64,000 nt of DNA. It comes from Salegentibacter lacus (GTDB taxonomy: Bacteria; Bacteroidota; Bacteroidia; Flavobacteriales; Flavobacteriaceae). Below, piece after piece: positions 17,116 through 24,273 of this stretch. A program made the position numbers and the translations under genes. The notes beneath the pieces were generated by a model. It saw only the letters and a program-made list of their open reading frames with translations. It was not told the DNA's origin and made no database searches. How positions within the stretch are numbered: position 1 is the stretch's first letter; every line of letters begins with the position of its first letter. The stretch spans positions 1 through 64,000 of the forward strand of contig NZ_JAIQZB010000020.1 of the NCBI RefSeq assembly GCF_020164555.1, read 5' to 3'.

Positions 17116-17667
17116 TTATTTGATTTTTTTCGGATTTTGCTTTACAAAAGCTGCCCAGCCGGTATAATTTTTACCGACTTCAGTCCGGCCCGAATTGTAA
17201 AAGTGACAAACCGCTGCCGCAAGCCCATCGGTTGAGTCGAGATTTTTTGGCAGGGATTTCAAACCTAGTAAACTTTGCAGCATTTTCGCTACCTGTTCCT
17301 TGCTGGCATTTCCGTTGCCGGTAATCGCCATTTTTATTTTCTTGGGTAAATATTCGGTAATGGGTATTTGTCTCGAAAGCCCGGCGGCCATTGCCACACC
17401 TTGTGCCCTGCCCAGTTTTAGCATAGATTGTACATTTTTACCAAAAAATGGGGCTTCAATCGCGATTTCATCGGGATGATAGGTGTCAATCAACTCTATG
17501 GTACGCTCAAAAATCAATTTTAGTTTTACGTAGGGATCGCTGTATTTACTCAGCTGTAATTCGTTCAGCTGCATAAATTTCATCTCTTTGTTCTCCACTT
17601 TTATGAGTCCAAAGCCCATAATCGTGGTCCCGGGATCAATTCCTAAAATAATTTTTTCGCTCTTCAA
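17116..17667 (-). CDS. ruvC: Holliday junction resolvase RuvC
   Basis: A 183-residue endonuclease that cuts Holliday junctions with RuvAB. The catalytic acidic residues can be seen: Asp11 in GIDPGT, Glu in IAIEAPFFG (about residue 69) and the C-terminal DSTDGLAAAVCH block. Length fits the family. The start is TTG at 17665-17667; it yields the usual short N-terminus before the first strand, and no ATG lies nearby in frame. It is likely co-transcribed with hemW. Confidence 0.95.
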   Translation of the reverse strand: MKSEKIILGIDPGTTIMGFGLIKVENKEMKFMQLNELQLSKYSDPYVKLKLIFERTIELIDTYHPDEIAIEAPFFGKNVQSMLKLGRAQGVAMAAGLSRQIPITEYLPKKIKMAITGNGNASKEQVAKMLQSLLGLKSLPKNLDSTDGLAAAVCHFYNSGRTEVGKNYTGWAAFVKQNPKKIK

Positions 17668-17853
17668 AATAGCTGTTTCGATTTAAAGCTCGCATAATTT
17701 CAGCCAGCTTCGCAAAGCTAAGCAATTTCATTTCCTTACCCGCTAAGCGAGGTTCTAATTACGCAATTACTGGAAGCACTTTTCTACTTTACCGCCCGTG
17801 GTTTTGCTGTAAATTAGTTTACTTTACAGGGAATAAGAAACTAAAAACCGAAT
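17668..17853. other. Intergenic region with small palindromes
   Basis: The 186-base gap between the divergent ruvC and glycosyltransferase genes has several short hairpins: AGCTT-CGCA-AAGCT at 17706-17719, CGCTAAGCG at 17741-17749, and CTGTAAA with TTTACAG at 17807-17829. The last lies just upstream of the glycosyltransferase start and could be an operator. No coding potential seen. No function can be assigned. Confidence 0.4.
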
Positions 17854-18993
17854 ATGATTTTCTTTATAATTATTTGTTTTTTTTATGCAGTTTTAATGTT
17901 AATGCTACTTTATGGCTGGAAAAAAACACAGGAATTCCCTTCGGAAAATTCACCTGCGGAAATCGGGTTTTCCATAGTTATTCCTTTCAGAAATGAAGCC
18001 GAAAATTTACCGGATTTACTAAGTTCACTCACCGAAATAAACTACTCAAAAACGAAATTTGAAATTTTACTGGTTAATGATGAATCTCAAGATAACTCGG
18101 TAGAAATCATCGAAGAGTTTCAGCAAAATCACTCAGAATTCAGTGTAAAACTGTTAGAAAACAAAAGAGTTTCAAATTCTCCGAAAAAGGATGCCATTTC
18201 TACCGCGATTAATTCTGCAAAATTTGAATATATCCTTACCACCGATGCCGATTGCCAGGTCCCTGAAAACTGGTTAAAAACTTATAACGATTTTATTCTA
18301 AAAACCGGAAATAAACTTATTGCAGGTCCGGTAACTTTAATTCCGTTTTCTTCGAAAAACAAACAAAAATCCAAATTTAGAAATTTTGAAGCATTAGACG
18401 TTTTAAGTCTGCAGGCATCAACCGCAGGAACTTTTGGGATAGGAAAAGCATTTATGTGCAATGGCGCTAATTTATGTTATGAAAAGAACGCCTTTTTTAA
18501 GGTTTCCGGGTTTTCGGGAAATGATAAAATTGCCAGTGGCGATGATGTGTTTTTGCTTCAAAAATTTCAGAAAGAAAATTATAAAATCAGTTTTTTGAAA
18601 AGTAGGGAAGCGATTGTTTCTACCCAGCCTCAAAATAATTTAGGTAATTTGGTTTCTCAAAGAATAAGATGGGCTTCTAAAACACCGGCTTATAAAACCT
18701 TATTTGCAAAATTTACGGGAATCACCGTTCTTTTAATGAATTTAAGCCTTGTCATTGCCGCTATTTTAGTGTTTTTTCAGGTTTTGTCATATCAGTCTAT
18801 TTTGATCATTTTTCTAATAAAGTTTAATTTGGATTTTATTTTGATCTACAGCTCAGCTAAATTTTTTAAGCGGGAAACCGTATTACGAAGTTATTTTTGG
18901 AGCAGTATCTTTTATCCTTTTTTTAGCACTTATGTAGCAGTGAAATCCCTATTTTCGGGTTTTTACTGGAAAGGAAGACAATTCAAAAGATAA
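17854..18993 (+). CDS. Family 2 glycosyltransferase, membrane-bound
   Basis: A 379-residue processive-type GT2 enzyme. It has an N-terminal membrane helix (about residues 2-20), then the GT-A domain starting at FSIVIPFRNEAENLPDLL (about 43-60). The nucleotide-sugar DxD-type motif is TTDADCQVP (about 129-137), and a QxxRW-like acceptor motif is present (SQRIRWASK, about 268-276). Two or three membrane helices close the C-terminus. It probably makes a glycolipid or surface glycan; the sugar is unknown. The YciI-like gene follows after two bases. Confidence 0.9.
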   Translation: MIFFIIICFFYAVLMLMLLYGWKKTQEFPSENSPAEIGFSIVIPFRNEAENLPDLLSSLTEINYSKTKFEILLVNDESQDNSVEIIEEFQQNHSEFSVKLLENKRVSNSPKKDAISTAINSAKFEYILTTDADCQVPENWLKTYNDFILKTGNKLIAGPVTLIPFSSKNKQKSKFRNFEALDVLSLQASTAGTFGIGKAFMCNGANLCYEKNAFFKVSGFSGNDKIASGDDVFLLQKFQKENYKISFLKSREAIVSTQPQNNLGNLVSQRIRWASKTPAYKTLFAKFTGITVLLMNLSLVIAAILVFFQVLSYQSILIIFLIKFNLDFILIYSSAKFFKRETVLRSYFWSSIFYPFFSTYVAVKSLFSGFYWKGRQFKR

Positions 18994-18995
18994 AG

Positions 18996-19271
18996 ATGAA
19001 TTATTATATTTTAAGTTATACAACCGGGGAAAACTACCTGGAAGAACGGGTGAAATACCGACAAGAACATTTAAACCACGCCACCGAATATTTTAATGAA
19101 GGCTACCTCACTCTTGGTGGTGCTATAGATTCAGCCAACGAAGCTATACTGGTTTTTAAAGCAGGTTCTGATAAAATTGTCAAAGCTTTTGCAGAAAACG
19201 ATCCCTATGTAAAAAACGGACTCATAAAAGCCTGGACGGTAAAAAAATGGAATGTGGTGATTGGAAATTAG
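18996..19271 (+). CDS. YciI-like protein
   Basis: A 91-residue ferredoxin-fold protein of the YciI family. The pattern includes YRQEHLNHATEYFNEGYLTLGGA (His at about residue 26, family core), then FAENDPYVKNGLIKAWTVKKW, with the conserved DPY. The family holds putative small enzymes and fused regulatory domains, but the role is unknown. It is two bases after the glycosyltransferase and overlaps the convergent hicB by four bases. Confidence 0.88.
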   Translation: MNYYILSYTTGENYLEERVKYRQEHLNHATEYFNEGYLTLGGAIDSANEAILVFKAGSDKIVKAFAENDPYVKNGLIKAWTVKKWNVVIGN

Positions 19272-19672
19272 ATAGAAATGGAAAGAAGGTCTTCGCCTAA
19301 TTCGTGAATAGCTTTTTCAATTTTTCTTGCCCTTTCTTCTGAAGCATTTGCCTTTCCGCTGGCATACTGGCGCATTAGTGATGGATTTATACCGGTCTTT
19401 TCGGCGATAGCTGAAATTTTTATCGGTAGAAGTTTAAAGAACGAAGCTATATCCAGCTTATATTCAAATTCGTTTAAATCTTTAATTTCATTTAACCAGT
19501 CTTCATTAAGATCTTCGGCTACTTCTTTGTAATCCTGAAATGCAATCCTTAGATTTTGCTTTAGTTCATCTAATGAACTTCCAAAGGCACTTACACCACC
19601 GGGAATATTTTGAGTGCTTCCCCAGTAAGTTCCATCCTCTGCCTTTTCAACATAAATCTCTACCTTTTTCAT
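19268..19672 (-). CDS. hicB: HicB-family antitoxin (orphaned)
   Basis: A 134-residue protein. The N-terminal half is the HicB ribonuclease-H-like fold with KVEIYVEKAEDGTYWGST and PGGVSAFGSSLDELKQNL. The C-terminal half is a helix-turn-helix (about residues 85-120, AIAEKTGINPSLMRQYASG) that probably binds the operon promoter. HicB normally neutralises the HicA mRNA interferase encoded immediately upstream. Here the upstream hicA is broken, so this is likely an orphan antitoxin and perhaps still a repressor. Confidence 0.88.
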   Translation of the reverse strand: MKKVEIYVEKAEDGTYWGSTQNIPGGVSAFGSSLDELKQNLRIAFQDYKEVAEDLNEDWLNEIKDLNEFEYKLDIASFFKLLPIKISAIAEKTGINPSLMRQYASGKANASEERARKIEKAIHELGEDLLSISI

Positions 19673-19678
19673 TACAGT

Positions 19679-19837
19679 TTATTTAATTCCGGCTTGTTTT
19701 AAAATTGCATTCAAGGTTCCTTTGGGAATATCTTTCTTAGGATGCGGAATGGTAACAATTCCCTTCTTTGTTGGATGTTTGAAGTGATGATGACTTCCTT
19801 TCGTTCTTACCAGAAACCAACCATCTTTCTTGCCTTA
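19679..19837 (-). pseudogene. hicA: hicA toxin remnant, N-terminus lost
   Basis: On the minus strand an open frame of 51 codons encodes the HicA core: GKKDGWFLVRTKGSHHHF with the catalytic-His SHHHF motif, then KHPTKKGIVTIPHPKKD and IPKGTLNAILKQAGIK, and a stop at 19679-19681. In frame just upstream of GKKDGW is a TAA (19835-19837), and no ATG, GTG or TTG start lies between. The usual first ten or so residues are missing. The stop abuts hicB's start region by six bases, as in intact hicAB operons. Sequencing error cannot be excluded. Confidence 0.85.
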
Positions 19838-19867
19838 ATAGGGGAAACCAAGTTCTCCTTATAAATT

Positions 19868-19889
19868 TATAACAAAAATGTTATATAAC
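19868..19889. promoter_or_regulatory. Palindromic site upstream of the hicAB remnant
   Basis: TATAAC, six bases, GTTATA (19868-19885) overlaps a perfect 10-bp palindrome GTTATATAAC (19880-19889). It lies where the hicAB promoter should be, so it may be the HicB operator. This is inferred from position only. Confidence 0.3.
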
Positions 19890-19919
19890 AAAACTGCTAT
19901 AATATGTGAAATTGAGAGA

Positions 19920-20489
19920 TTATTCAGCTTTAATTACAATTGGCATTTTAAAAACGGTAGAGACAGGCACCCCACGCTTGCTGGCGGGATATATTTTTGG
20001 AAGGGAATCTATAGATTGGTCTAACCACATTCTTAATTCCGGAAGCTGATCGTTTAATGTAGAATCTATTTGTACCGAATCTATCTCGGGATGACCCGAG
20101 CTGTTAATTTCAAGATAAAGATAAAGCGTATCGTCTATCGATTCAGTAACTACAGGTTGTTGTTTAGAAAGATAAGCGTAAATATTTTCAGCAACTTCCC
20201 GCTCAAAACATTCGCGTGCCGCAAGGAGTTCTGTTTCGTTTTGGCAATCTTCAAAAGCAGGATATGCGTCTACTTCTTTCCAGTTAAGCGTTTTGGATTC
20301 CAGCTCCAGCACCTCTTCTGAAGAAATTTTCTTAGTCTCAAAATTACAGGAGAAAACTACTAAAACAGCAATTGCAAGTAAACTTCGCCGAAACAGAATC
20401 GGGAAGTAATTATAGAAATAACAACACTTAAATCTCGAGACTGGTTTCAGAGCATTTAAATCTCGATTATCGAGTAAAGCTTTTTTCAT
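19920..20489 (-). CDS. TonB C-terminal-like lipoprotein, 5' end altered by a repeat
   Basis: A 189-residue protein if started at the ATG at 20487-20489. A hydrophobic stretch ending FSC at about residues 33-49 looks like a lipobox, but it lies unusually far from this start. The mature part has YPAFEDC..ARECFEREVAENI and ends YPASKRGVPVSTVFKMPIVI. Both blocks parallel the C-terminus of the M56 protein encoded upstream, and fit a TonB-type C-terminal domain. Codons just after the ATG fall inside dispersed repeat family B, so the true N-terminus may have been replaced. An upstream TTG at 20516 is possible but less likely. Confidence 0.65.
   Translation of the reverse strand: MKKALLDNRDLNALKPVSRFKCCYFYNYFPILFRRSLLAIAVLVVFSCNFETKKISSEEVLELESKTLNWKEVDAYPAFEDCQNETELLAARECFEREVAENIYAYLSKQQPVVTESIDDTLYLYLEINSSGHPEIDSVQIDSTLNDQLPELRMWLDQSIDSLPKIYPASKRGVPVSTVFKMPIVIKAE
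20431..20476 (-). repeat. Dispersed repeat family B, copy 1, inside a coding region
   Basis: The plus strand reads CTCGAGAC, then TCAGAGCATTTAAATCTCG and ATTATCGAGTAAA. A related copy at 54619-54664 shares CGAGAC..GAGCATT.AATCTCGATTATCGAGTAAA. The core CTCGATTATCGAG is a 13-base near-perfect palindrome. In this copy the repeat forms the first codons of the TonB-like lipoprotein gene. Confidence 0.75.
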
Positions 20490-20557
20490 TGGCAAACGCG
20501 CTTGGACTTTGAGCAAAAGTAATGAAATTTAAAAGAAAGCTTTGTGAAAATCAACGG

Positions 20558-20956
20558 CTAATCTTTTATAGCATCCAGCTTCAGCGACTTTACTTCTTGC
20601 TGCCAGCCGGAGTTCTCAAGATTGATATTTTTATATTCCAAAAGGTATTTATTGGTCTTAGACTGTAGACCTTCAACTGCGGATATAAGCTTATGGTTTA
20701 CATCAATAATAAAACCGTGTTTCAGATTTTTATCTCCGTAAATATTAAAAATGAGTCGGTTATACTTGGTCGCAGGTTGTTTGTAGATTAAATCTTTAGT
20801 TTCTTTAGAAAGTTCGCCTATCGTCACATTTCGATCTTCCAAATAGATGTTCTTATCAGCATCTACAAATACATTTACTTGAAAAGCCTCCTGGGCAAAA
20901 CCGGAAACAGTGATAAGAAAAAGGCTTATAAAAAGTGTAATAATCTTAAATTTCAT
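20558..20956 (-). CDS. Secreted ExbD-like periplasmic domain protein
   Basis: A 132-residue protein with a signal peptide (MKFKIITLFISLFLITVSGFAQ, about 22 residues). The mature part resembles the periplasmic domain of ExbD/TolR: VNVFVDADKNIYLEDRNVTIGEL and then YNRLIFNIYGDKNLKHGFIID, with the conserved D-K-N-x-x-x-G pattern. True ExbD has an N-terminal membrane helix with an essential Asp, and this is replaced here by a cleavable signal. It therefore cannot form a proton channel by itself. It is likely part of the BlaI/M56 operon. Confidence 0.55.
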   Translation of the reverse strand: MKFKIITLFISLFLITVSGFAQEAFQVNVFVDADKNIYLEDRNVTIGELSKETKDLIYKQPATKYNRLIFNIYGDKNLKHGFIIDVNHKLISAVEGLQSKTNKYLLEYKNINLENSGWQQEVKSLKLDAIKD

Positions 20957-21007
20957 AGGTGTTAATTTAAAAGGAATTACTAAAAATCCATTCGAAGCCT
21001 TTTCCAG

Positions 21008-22156
21008 TTATTTTCCAGCTAAGTGTATTTTTTTCTTAAGGTCACTGATCCTGGTTTTTGCTCTATAGAGCATTCCATCGTTTCCAGTACTTTCGTATTT
21101 ATTAAAATAAGCCTGGTAATAACCAATTGCGGTCTCATCATCTTCCATATAATTATCTGCCGCTACGGCACGTTCGTATAAAGCTCTTTCATTTTCTGGA
21201 TTTTCCTCCAGGGCTTTATTAAAATAATCCAGCGCATCTTTATACTTTTCCTGCATTTTGTAGGTGAGTCCCAAACTCAAATATTCGGCATCTACCGGTT
21301 GCTTTTTAATAAGGATGGACATTAATAAATGAGTTTCAGATTTGTCTAAATCCCCTGTTAAGGCATATAATTTTCCAAGGGTATAATGCGTAGCCGAGTT
21401 TCGGTCTTCAAACTCAAGCGCCTTATTATACATTTTTATCGCTTTCTCATAATCTCCCATTTGATAATAAGCAAAACCAAGTTTATTGAAGATAAACTCG
21501 GTGCCCTGCCCAAGATCAATCAACTTTTTATAAGGCGGAATCGCTTCTTTATAAAGGGTTAACGAGGAATAAGTTTGGGCCAGAATAGAAAGCAGAGAGG
21601 GATTATTAGGATTTGCCCGAAGCCCGCGTTTACTATAATGCTCTGCCATGGTGTACTGCCGGTTCCTTAATTTATCTTTAGCTACTTTGTAAAGCGCTGC
21701 CTGGTGCGTGGTGTCCAGCATTACCGTGTACATAAAATAATGCTGAGCCGTACTATCCTTAAGTTTTTCTTTGACTAATCCTTGCTGATATTTAAAACTG
21801 GCGTTCTTCGGATATTTTTCACTCAAAACTTTAAAAAGGCTATCGGCTGCTTTTAGTTTTCCGGTTTTTACCAGTAAGTCGCCATAATCTATGGTGGTTA
21901 GAATACGATCTGGATTTTGGTTTAAAACCTTTTTGTAGTTCTCCAGCGCGATTTCGGATTGTCGATTCGCCGCATAGTTCTTAGCCAGCTTAAGATAAGT
22001 TTTCTCTGTTTTAGGATTTATCTCCTGGAGTTTATTTATCGCTTCGGAATATTCCCCCACAGCATACAAACTGTCTGAAATGGCCAAAGCCGAAGTTTGA
22101 GCTTCGGCTTTAAAGGCTACTAACATTAAAATAATAATGAAACTAAACTTATTCAC
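21008..22156 (-). CDS. Secreted TPR-repeat protein
   Basis: A 382-residue protein with a signal peptide (about residues 1-19, ending AEAQ) and tandem tetratricopeptide repeats from about residue 30 to 350. The repeats include YLKLAKNYAANRQSEIALENY, FNKLGFAYYQMGDYEKAI and HYTLGKLYALTGDLDKS. TPRs form protein-binding scaffolds, so it probably docks a periplasmic partner. The start is GTG at 22154-22156, and the gene overlaps the M56 gene by eight bases, which shows translational coupling. Confidence 0.9.
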   Translation of the reverse strand: MNKFSFIIILMLVAFKAEAQTSALAISDSLYAVGEYSEAINKLQEINPKTEKTYLKLAKNYAANRQSEIALENYKKVLNQNPDRILTTIDYGDLLVKTGKLKAADSLFKVLSEKYPKNASFKYQQGLVKEKLKDSTAQHYFMYTVMLDTTHQAALYKVAKDKLRNRQYTMAEHYSKRGLRANPNNPSLLSILAQTYSSLTLYKEAIPPYKKLIDLGQGTEFIFNKLGFAYYQMGDYEKAIKMYNKALEFEDRNSATHYTLGKLYALTGDLDKSETHLLMSILIKKQPVDAEYLSLGLTYKMQEKYKDALDYFNKALEENPENERALYERAVAADNYMEDDETAIGYYQAYFNKYESTGNDGMLYRAKTRISDLKKKIHLAGK

Positions 22157-23600
22157 CTATCTGAAAAACTATTGGAAGTGAATACATCACGCTAATTTCC
22201 TTTCCGTCCTGTTTCCCGGGCTGCATTTTAGGAAGTTCAGAAATAACTCTTATGGCTTCTTCTTGTAAGGCTGGATGTGAAGCTCGCGCTTTTACATCTA
22301 CAACTTCTCCGGTTTCATCTATTCTAAATTGAGCTATTACGCGATTTACACCTTTTAGGTTTAATTCTTCACCTAAACCTGTATTGAAGTTTTTGTTTAC
22401 AAATTGGGAAATCTGGCGACTCATACATTCCTTTCTCTCCTTATTAGAACTTAAGCCTTCACAACCTTCAAATACAGGAACTTCTTCAATTACTGCAAAC
22501 GGAACAGCGTTCGAATTATCTCCTGAAGCTGATGATTTTTCAAAAGGTGGTAATGGCGGTGGAGTTGGACGATTTTCATTTTGACCCATCGCATCTAGAA
22601 TTTCAAATAATTGCTGCTTTTCAGTGTCAGATAATTTCTTACCATCATCAATGGCCATTTTAATTTCTGCTAATTGTTCAGAAATTGACTGATTATCGTC
22701 TATTCCTTCTTTATCTTCAGAACACGACACATAGGTGAGCATCATAAAGAGTAACGGAAGTACAAATAGGTACTTGAATTTTGCGATTGTTTTTGATCTT
22801 GATTTTTGTAACATAATAATTCGTTTTTTGATTAATGAATGATTAAAAAATTGATTGATGAATGAAATATTCTGCGTGTTAAACGCGGTGTTAAGCAACT
22901 GTTCGTAATAGCTGCGTTTAGTGGTGGTTTTTACCACATTTGCATCGGCGATGAACTCGTGCAAAGCGGCAATCCTACTCTGATAGATATATACCAAAGG
23001 ATTAAACCAAAATATGATCTTTAAAGCTTCAAAAAACACCAAATCCAGGCTGTGTTTTTGCCTAACATGAACTAATTCGTGCGATAAAATTTGTTGCTTT
23101 TCAGCTTCAGATAATTTATCGCCCAAAAACACGGTTTTAAAAAAAGTACAGGCAATATTTGAATTCGGAACTTCAATAATTCTCAGCTCTTTATTTTCTG
23201 AAATTCTTCGGAAACAAAATAAATTGTTCAGGTTTTGGTATTTCTTGAGCAATAAAATTAAACTAAGTACCACTCCTGAAATATAGGTAACTAACCACCA
23301 GTTTATTTGTAAACCTTGCTCTTGTGCTATATTCACGGCAGGCAACTGATGAACATTTTCAGGCTCACCGCCAATATAAACTTCCGGAAGCCAAACCTGC
23401 GAAAGCGCCGAGATGGATTCTGCCGGCACCAATGTCGATAAACTTTCAATTTTCAATAAAGGAAGTAAAAGCGAAACAAGCGGTGTTACTAATAAATACA
23501 ACCTGTTTATATTGAAAAACGTCTCTTTTTTTAGCAGCAGTTCATACATCAGCAAAAAACCGAGTTGGAACAATACCACCTGAATTATATACTGTAACAT
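22149..23600 (-). CDS. M56-family (BlaR1-like) metallopeptidase with TonB-type C-terminus
   Basis: A 483-residue membrane protein. Helices at the N-terminus are followed by the M56 zinc peptidase domain with HELVH (about residues 171-175) and the downstream acidic region LHEFIADANV. A further membrane helix (FKYLFVLPLLFMMLTYVSC) leads to a periplasmic region with VPVFEGCEG..KECMSRQIS and a TonB-like end (AQFRIDETGEVVDVKARA, MYSLPIVFQIGE). BlaR1/MecR1 proteins sense a signal and cleave the BlaI/MecI repressor. Here the usual penicillin-binding sensor is replaced by the TonB-type domain, so the signal is unknown and not necessarily beta-lactam. Overlaps blaI by one base. Confidence 0.9.
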   Translation of the reverse strand: MLQYIIQVVLFQLGFLLMYELLLKKETFFNINRLYLLVTPLVSLLLPLLKIESLSTLVPAESISALSQVWLPEVYIGGEPENVHQLPAVNIAQEQGLQINWWLVTYISGVVLSLILLLKKYQNLNNLFCFRRISENKELRIIEVPNSNIACTFFKTVFLGDKLSEAEKQQILSHELVHVRQKHSLDLVFFEALKIIFWFNPLVYIYQSRIAALHEFIADANVVKTTTKRSYYEQLLNTAFNTQNISFINQFFNHSLIKKRIIMLQKSRSKTIAKFKYLFVLPLLFMMLTYVSCSEDKEGIDDNQSISEQLAEIKMAIDDGKKLSDTEKQQLFEILDAMGQNENRPTPPPLPPFEKSSASGDNSNAVPFAVIEEVPVFEGCEGLSSNKERKECMSRQISQFVNKNFNTGLGEELNLKGVNRVIAQFRIDETGEVVDVKARASHPALQEEAIRVISELPKMQPGKQDGKEISVMYSLPIVFQIGE

Positions 23601-23962
23601 TATTGCTCTTTTTTATTGATCTCCTTTAAAATCGCTTCCAGGTCTTTGGTGTCCATATCGTTCTTTTTCATAAAAAAGGAAACCATACTTTTAAAGGAGC
23701 CGTTAAAATAATTATTCATCAATTTATTGATGCTTTGATTGCTATAAGTCTCACGAGCCAAAAGCGGAAAATATAAATAACCTTTCCCTTTCTTTTCGTG
23801 ATCTACAAAACCTTTATCTTCCAGGATTCTTACAATGGTAGAAACCGTGTTGTATGCGGGTTTAGGCTCTGGCATTTCCTCGATAATTGAAGCGACATTG
23901 GCTTTCTCCAGTTTCCAGAGAATTTGCATAATCTCTTCTTCGGCTTTGGTTAGTTGTTTCAT
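23600..23962 (-). CDS. BlaI/MecI/CopY-family repressor
   Basis: A 120-residue winged-helix repressor. The start KQLTKAEEEIMQILWKLEKA and the recognition region PAYNTVSTIVRILEDKGFV (about residues 33-52) are family hallmarks. The C-terminal helices drive dimerisation. Such repressors are cleaved by the M56 peptidase in the same operon, which lifts repression. It is the first gene of the operon, overlapping the M56 gene by one base (TAATG). Palindromic candidate operators lie upstream at about 24152-24190. Confidence 0.95.
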   Translation of the reverse strand: MKQLTKAEEEIMQILWKLEKANVASIIEEMPEPKPAYNTVSTIVRILEDKGFVDHEKKGKGYLYFPLLARETYSNQSINKLMNNYFNGSFKSMVSFFMKKNDMDTKDLEAILKEINKKEQ

Positions 23963-23972
23963 AAGTTCCTTT

Positions 23973-23998
23973 TGTCATTTCCCGAAGGCGGAAATCTA
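23973..23998 (+). repeat. Dispersed repeat family C, copy 2
   Basis: TGTCATTTCCCGAAGGCGGAAATCTA without interruption would exceed the family core; it matches the copy at 13944-13970 apart from the loop and one indel. The hairpin core is TTTCC..GGAAA. It starts about ten bases upstream of the blaI start codon. Confidence 0.65.
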
Positions 23999-24074
23999 TT
24001 TTAATTTTTCTACACCGGACTGAATTTTCAGACTTTATCCCGAATTGACTTCGGGATTCTAAATTGAATTGAAA

Positions 24075-24124
24075 TTAGATCCTGACTTCTCGACTCCGCT
24101 CGGAGTGACGAATTCTGGATGACG
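24075..24124 (+). repeat. Dispersed repeat family A, copy 3
   Basis: Starts TTAGATCCTGACTTCTCGAC and ends CTGGATGACG, matching 11733-11783 and the inverse of 15803-15852 with only a few changes. It separates blaI from the palindromic candidate operators. Confidence 0.85.
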
Positions 24125-24151
24125 TTTAATTCAATTTAATAATGCTAATAT

Positions 24152-24191
24152 AAACTAACATTTTAGTTTAACCTAATTATTTAGTTAAAAA
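24152..24191. promoter_or_regulatory. Palindromes that could be BlaI-family operators
   Basis: AAACTAA, CATT, TTAGTTT forms an 18-base perfect inverted repeat at 24152-24169. Overlapping it, TTTAAC (24167-24172) and a later GTTAAA form a second inverted repeat enclosing TTAGT again. BlaI-type repressors bind short dyads at their own promoter, but the motif used in flavobacteria is not known to me. The site lies about 190 bases from blaI and about 105 from the ATPase gene, so it could serve either. Confidence 0.35.
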
Positions 24192-24273
24192 AAATTAATA
24201 GAGGATGCCAAAAAAAATTTAAAATAATTATAAGGTCCGCACCAAAACAGCAAAAATCCTTAACTTTTAAGCT

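Larger units (their letters stand above)
23963..24273. other. Repeat-rich intergenic region between blaI and the P-type ATPase gene
   Basis: The 311-base gap holds, in order, repeat family C copy 2, a perfect 8-bp hairpin (ATCCCGAA 24037-24044 and TTCGGGAT 24050-24057), repeat family A copy 3, and two palindromic candidate operators. No open frame of note. It contains the promoter regions of two divergent transcription units, but no clear TAnnTTTG box was found for either. Confidence 0.6.

Noticed and set aside
22149-23962. Beta-lactam resistance regulon
   Set aside because: No beta-lactamase or penicillin-binding sensor domain is encoded; only the BlaI and M56 parts match.
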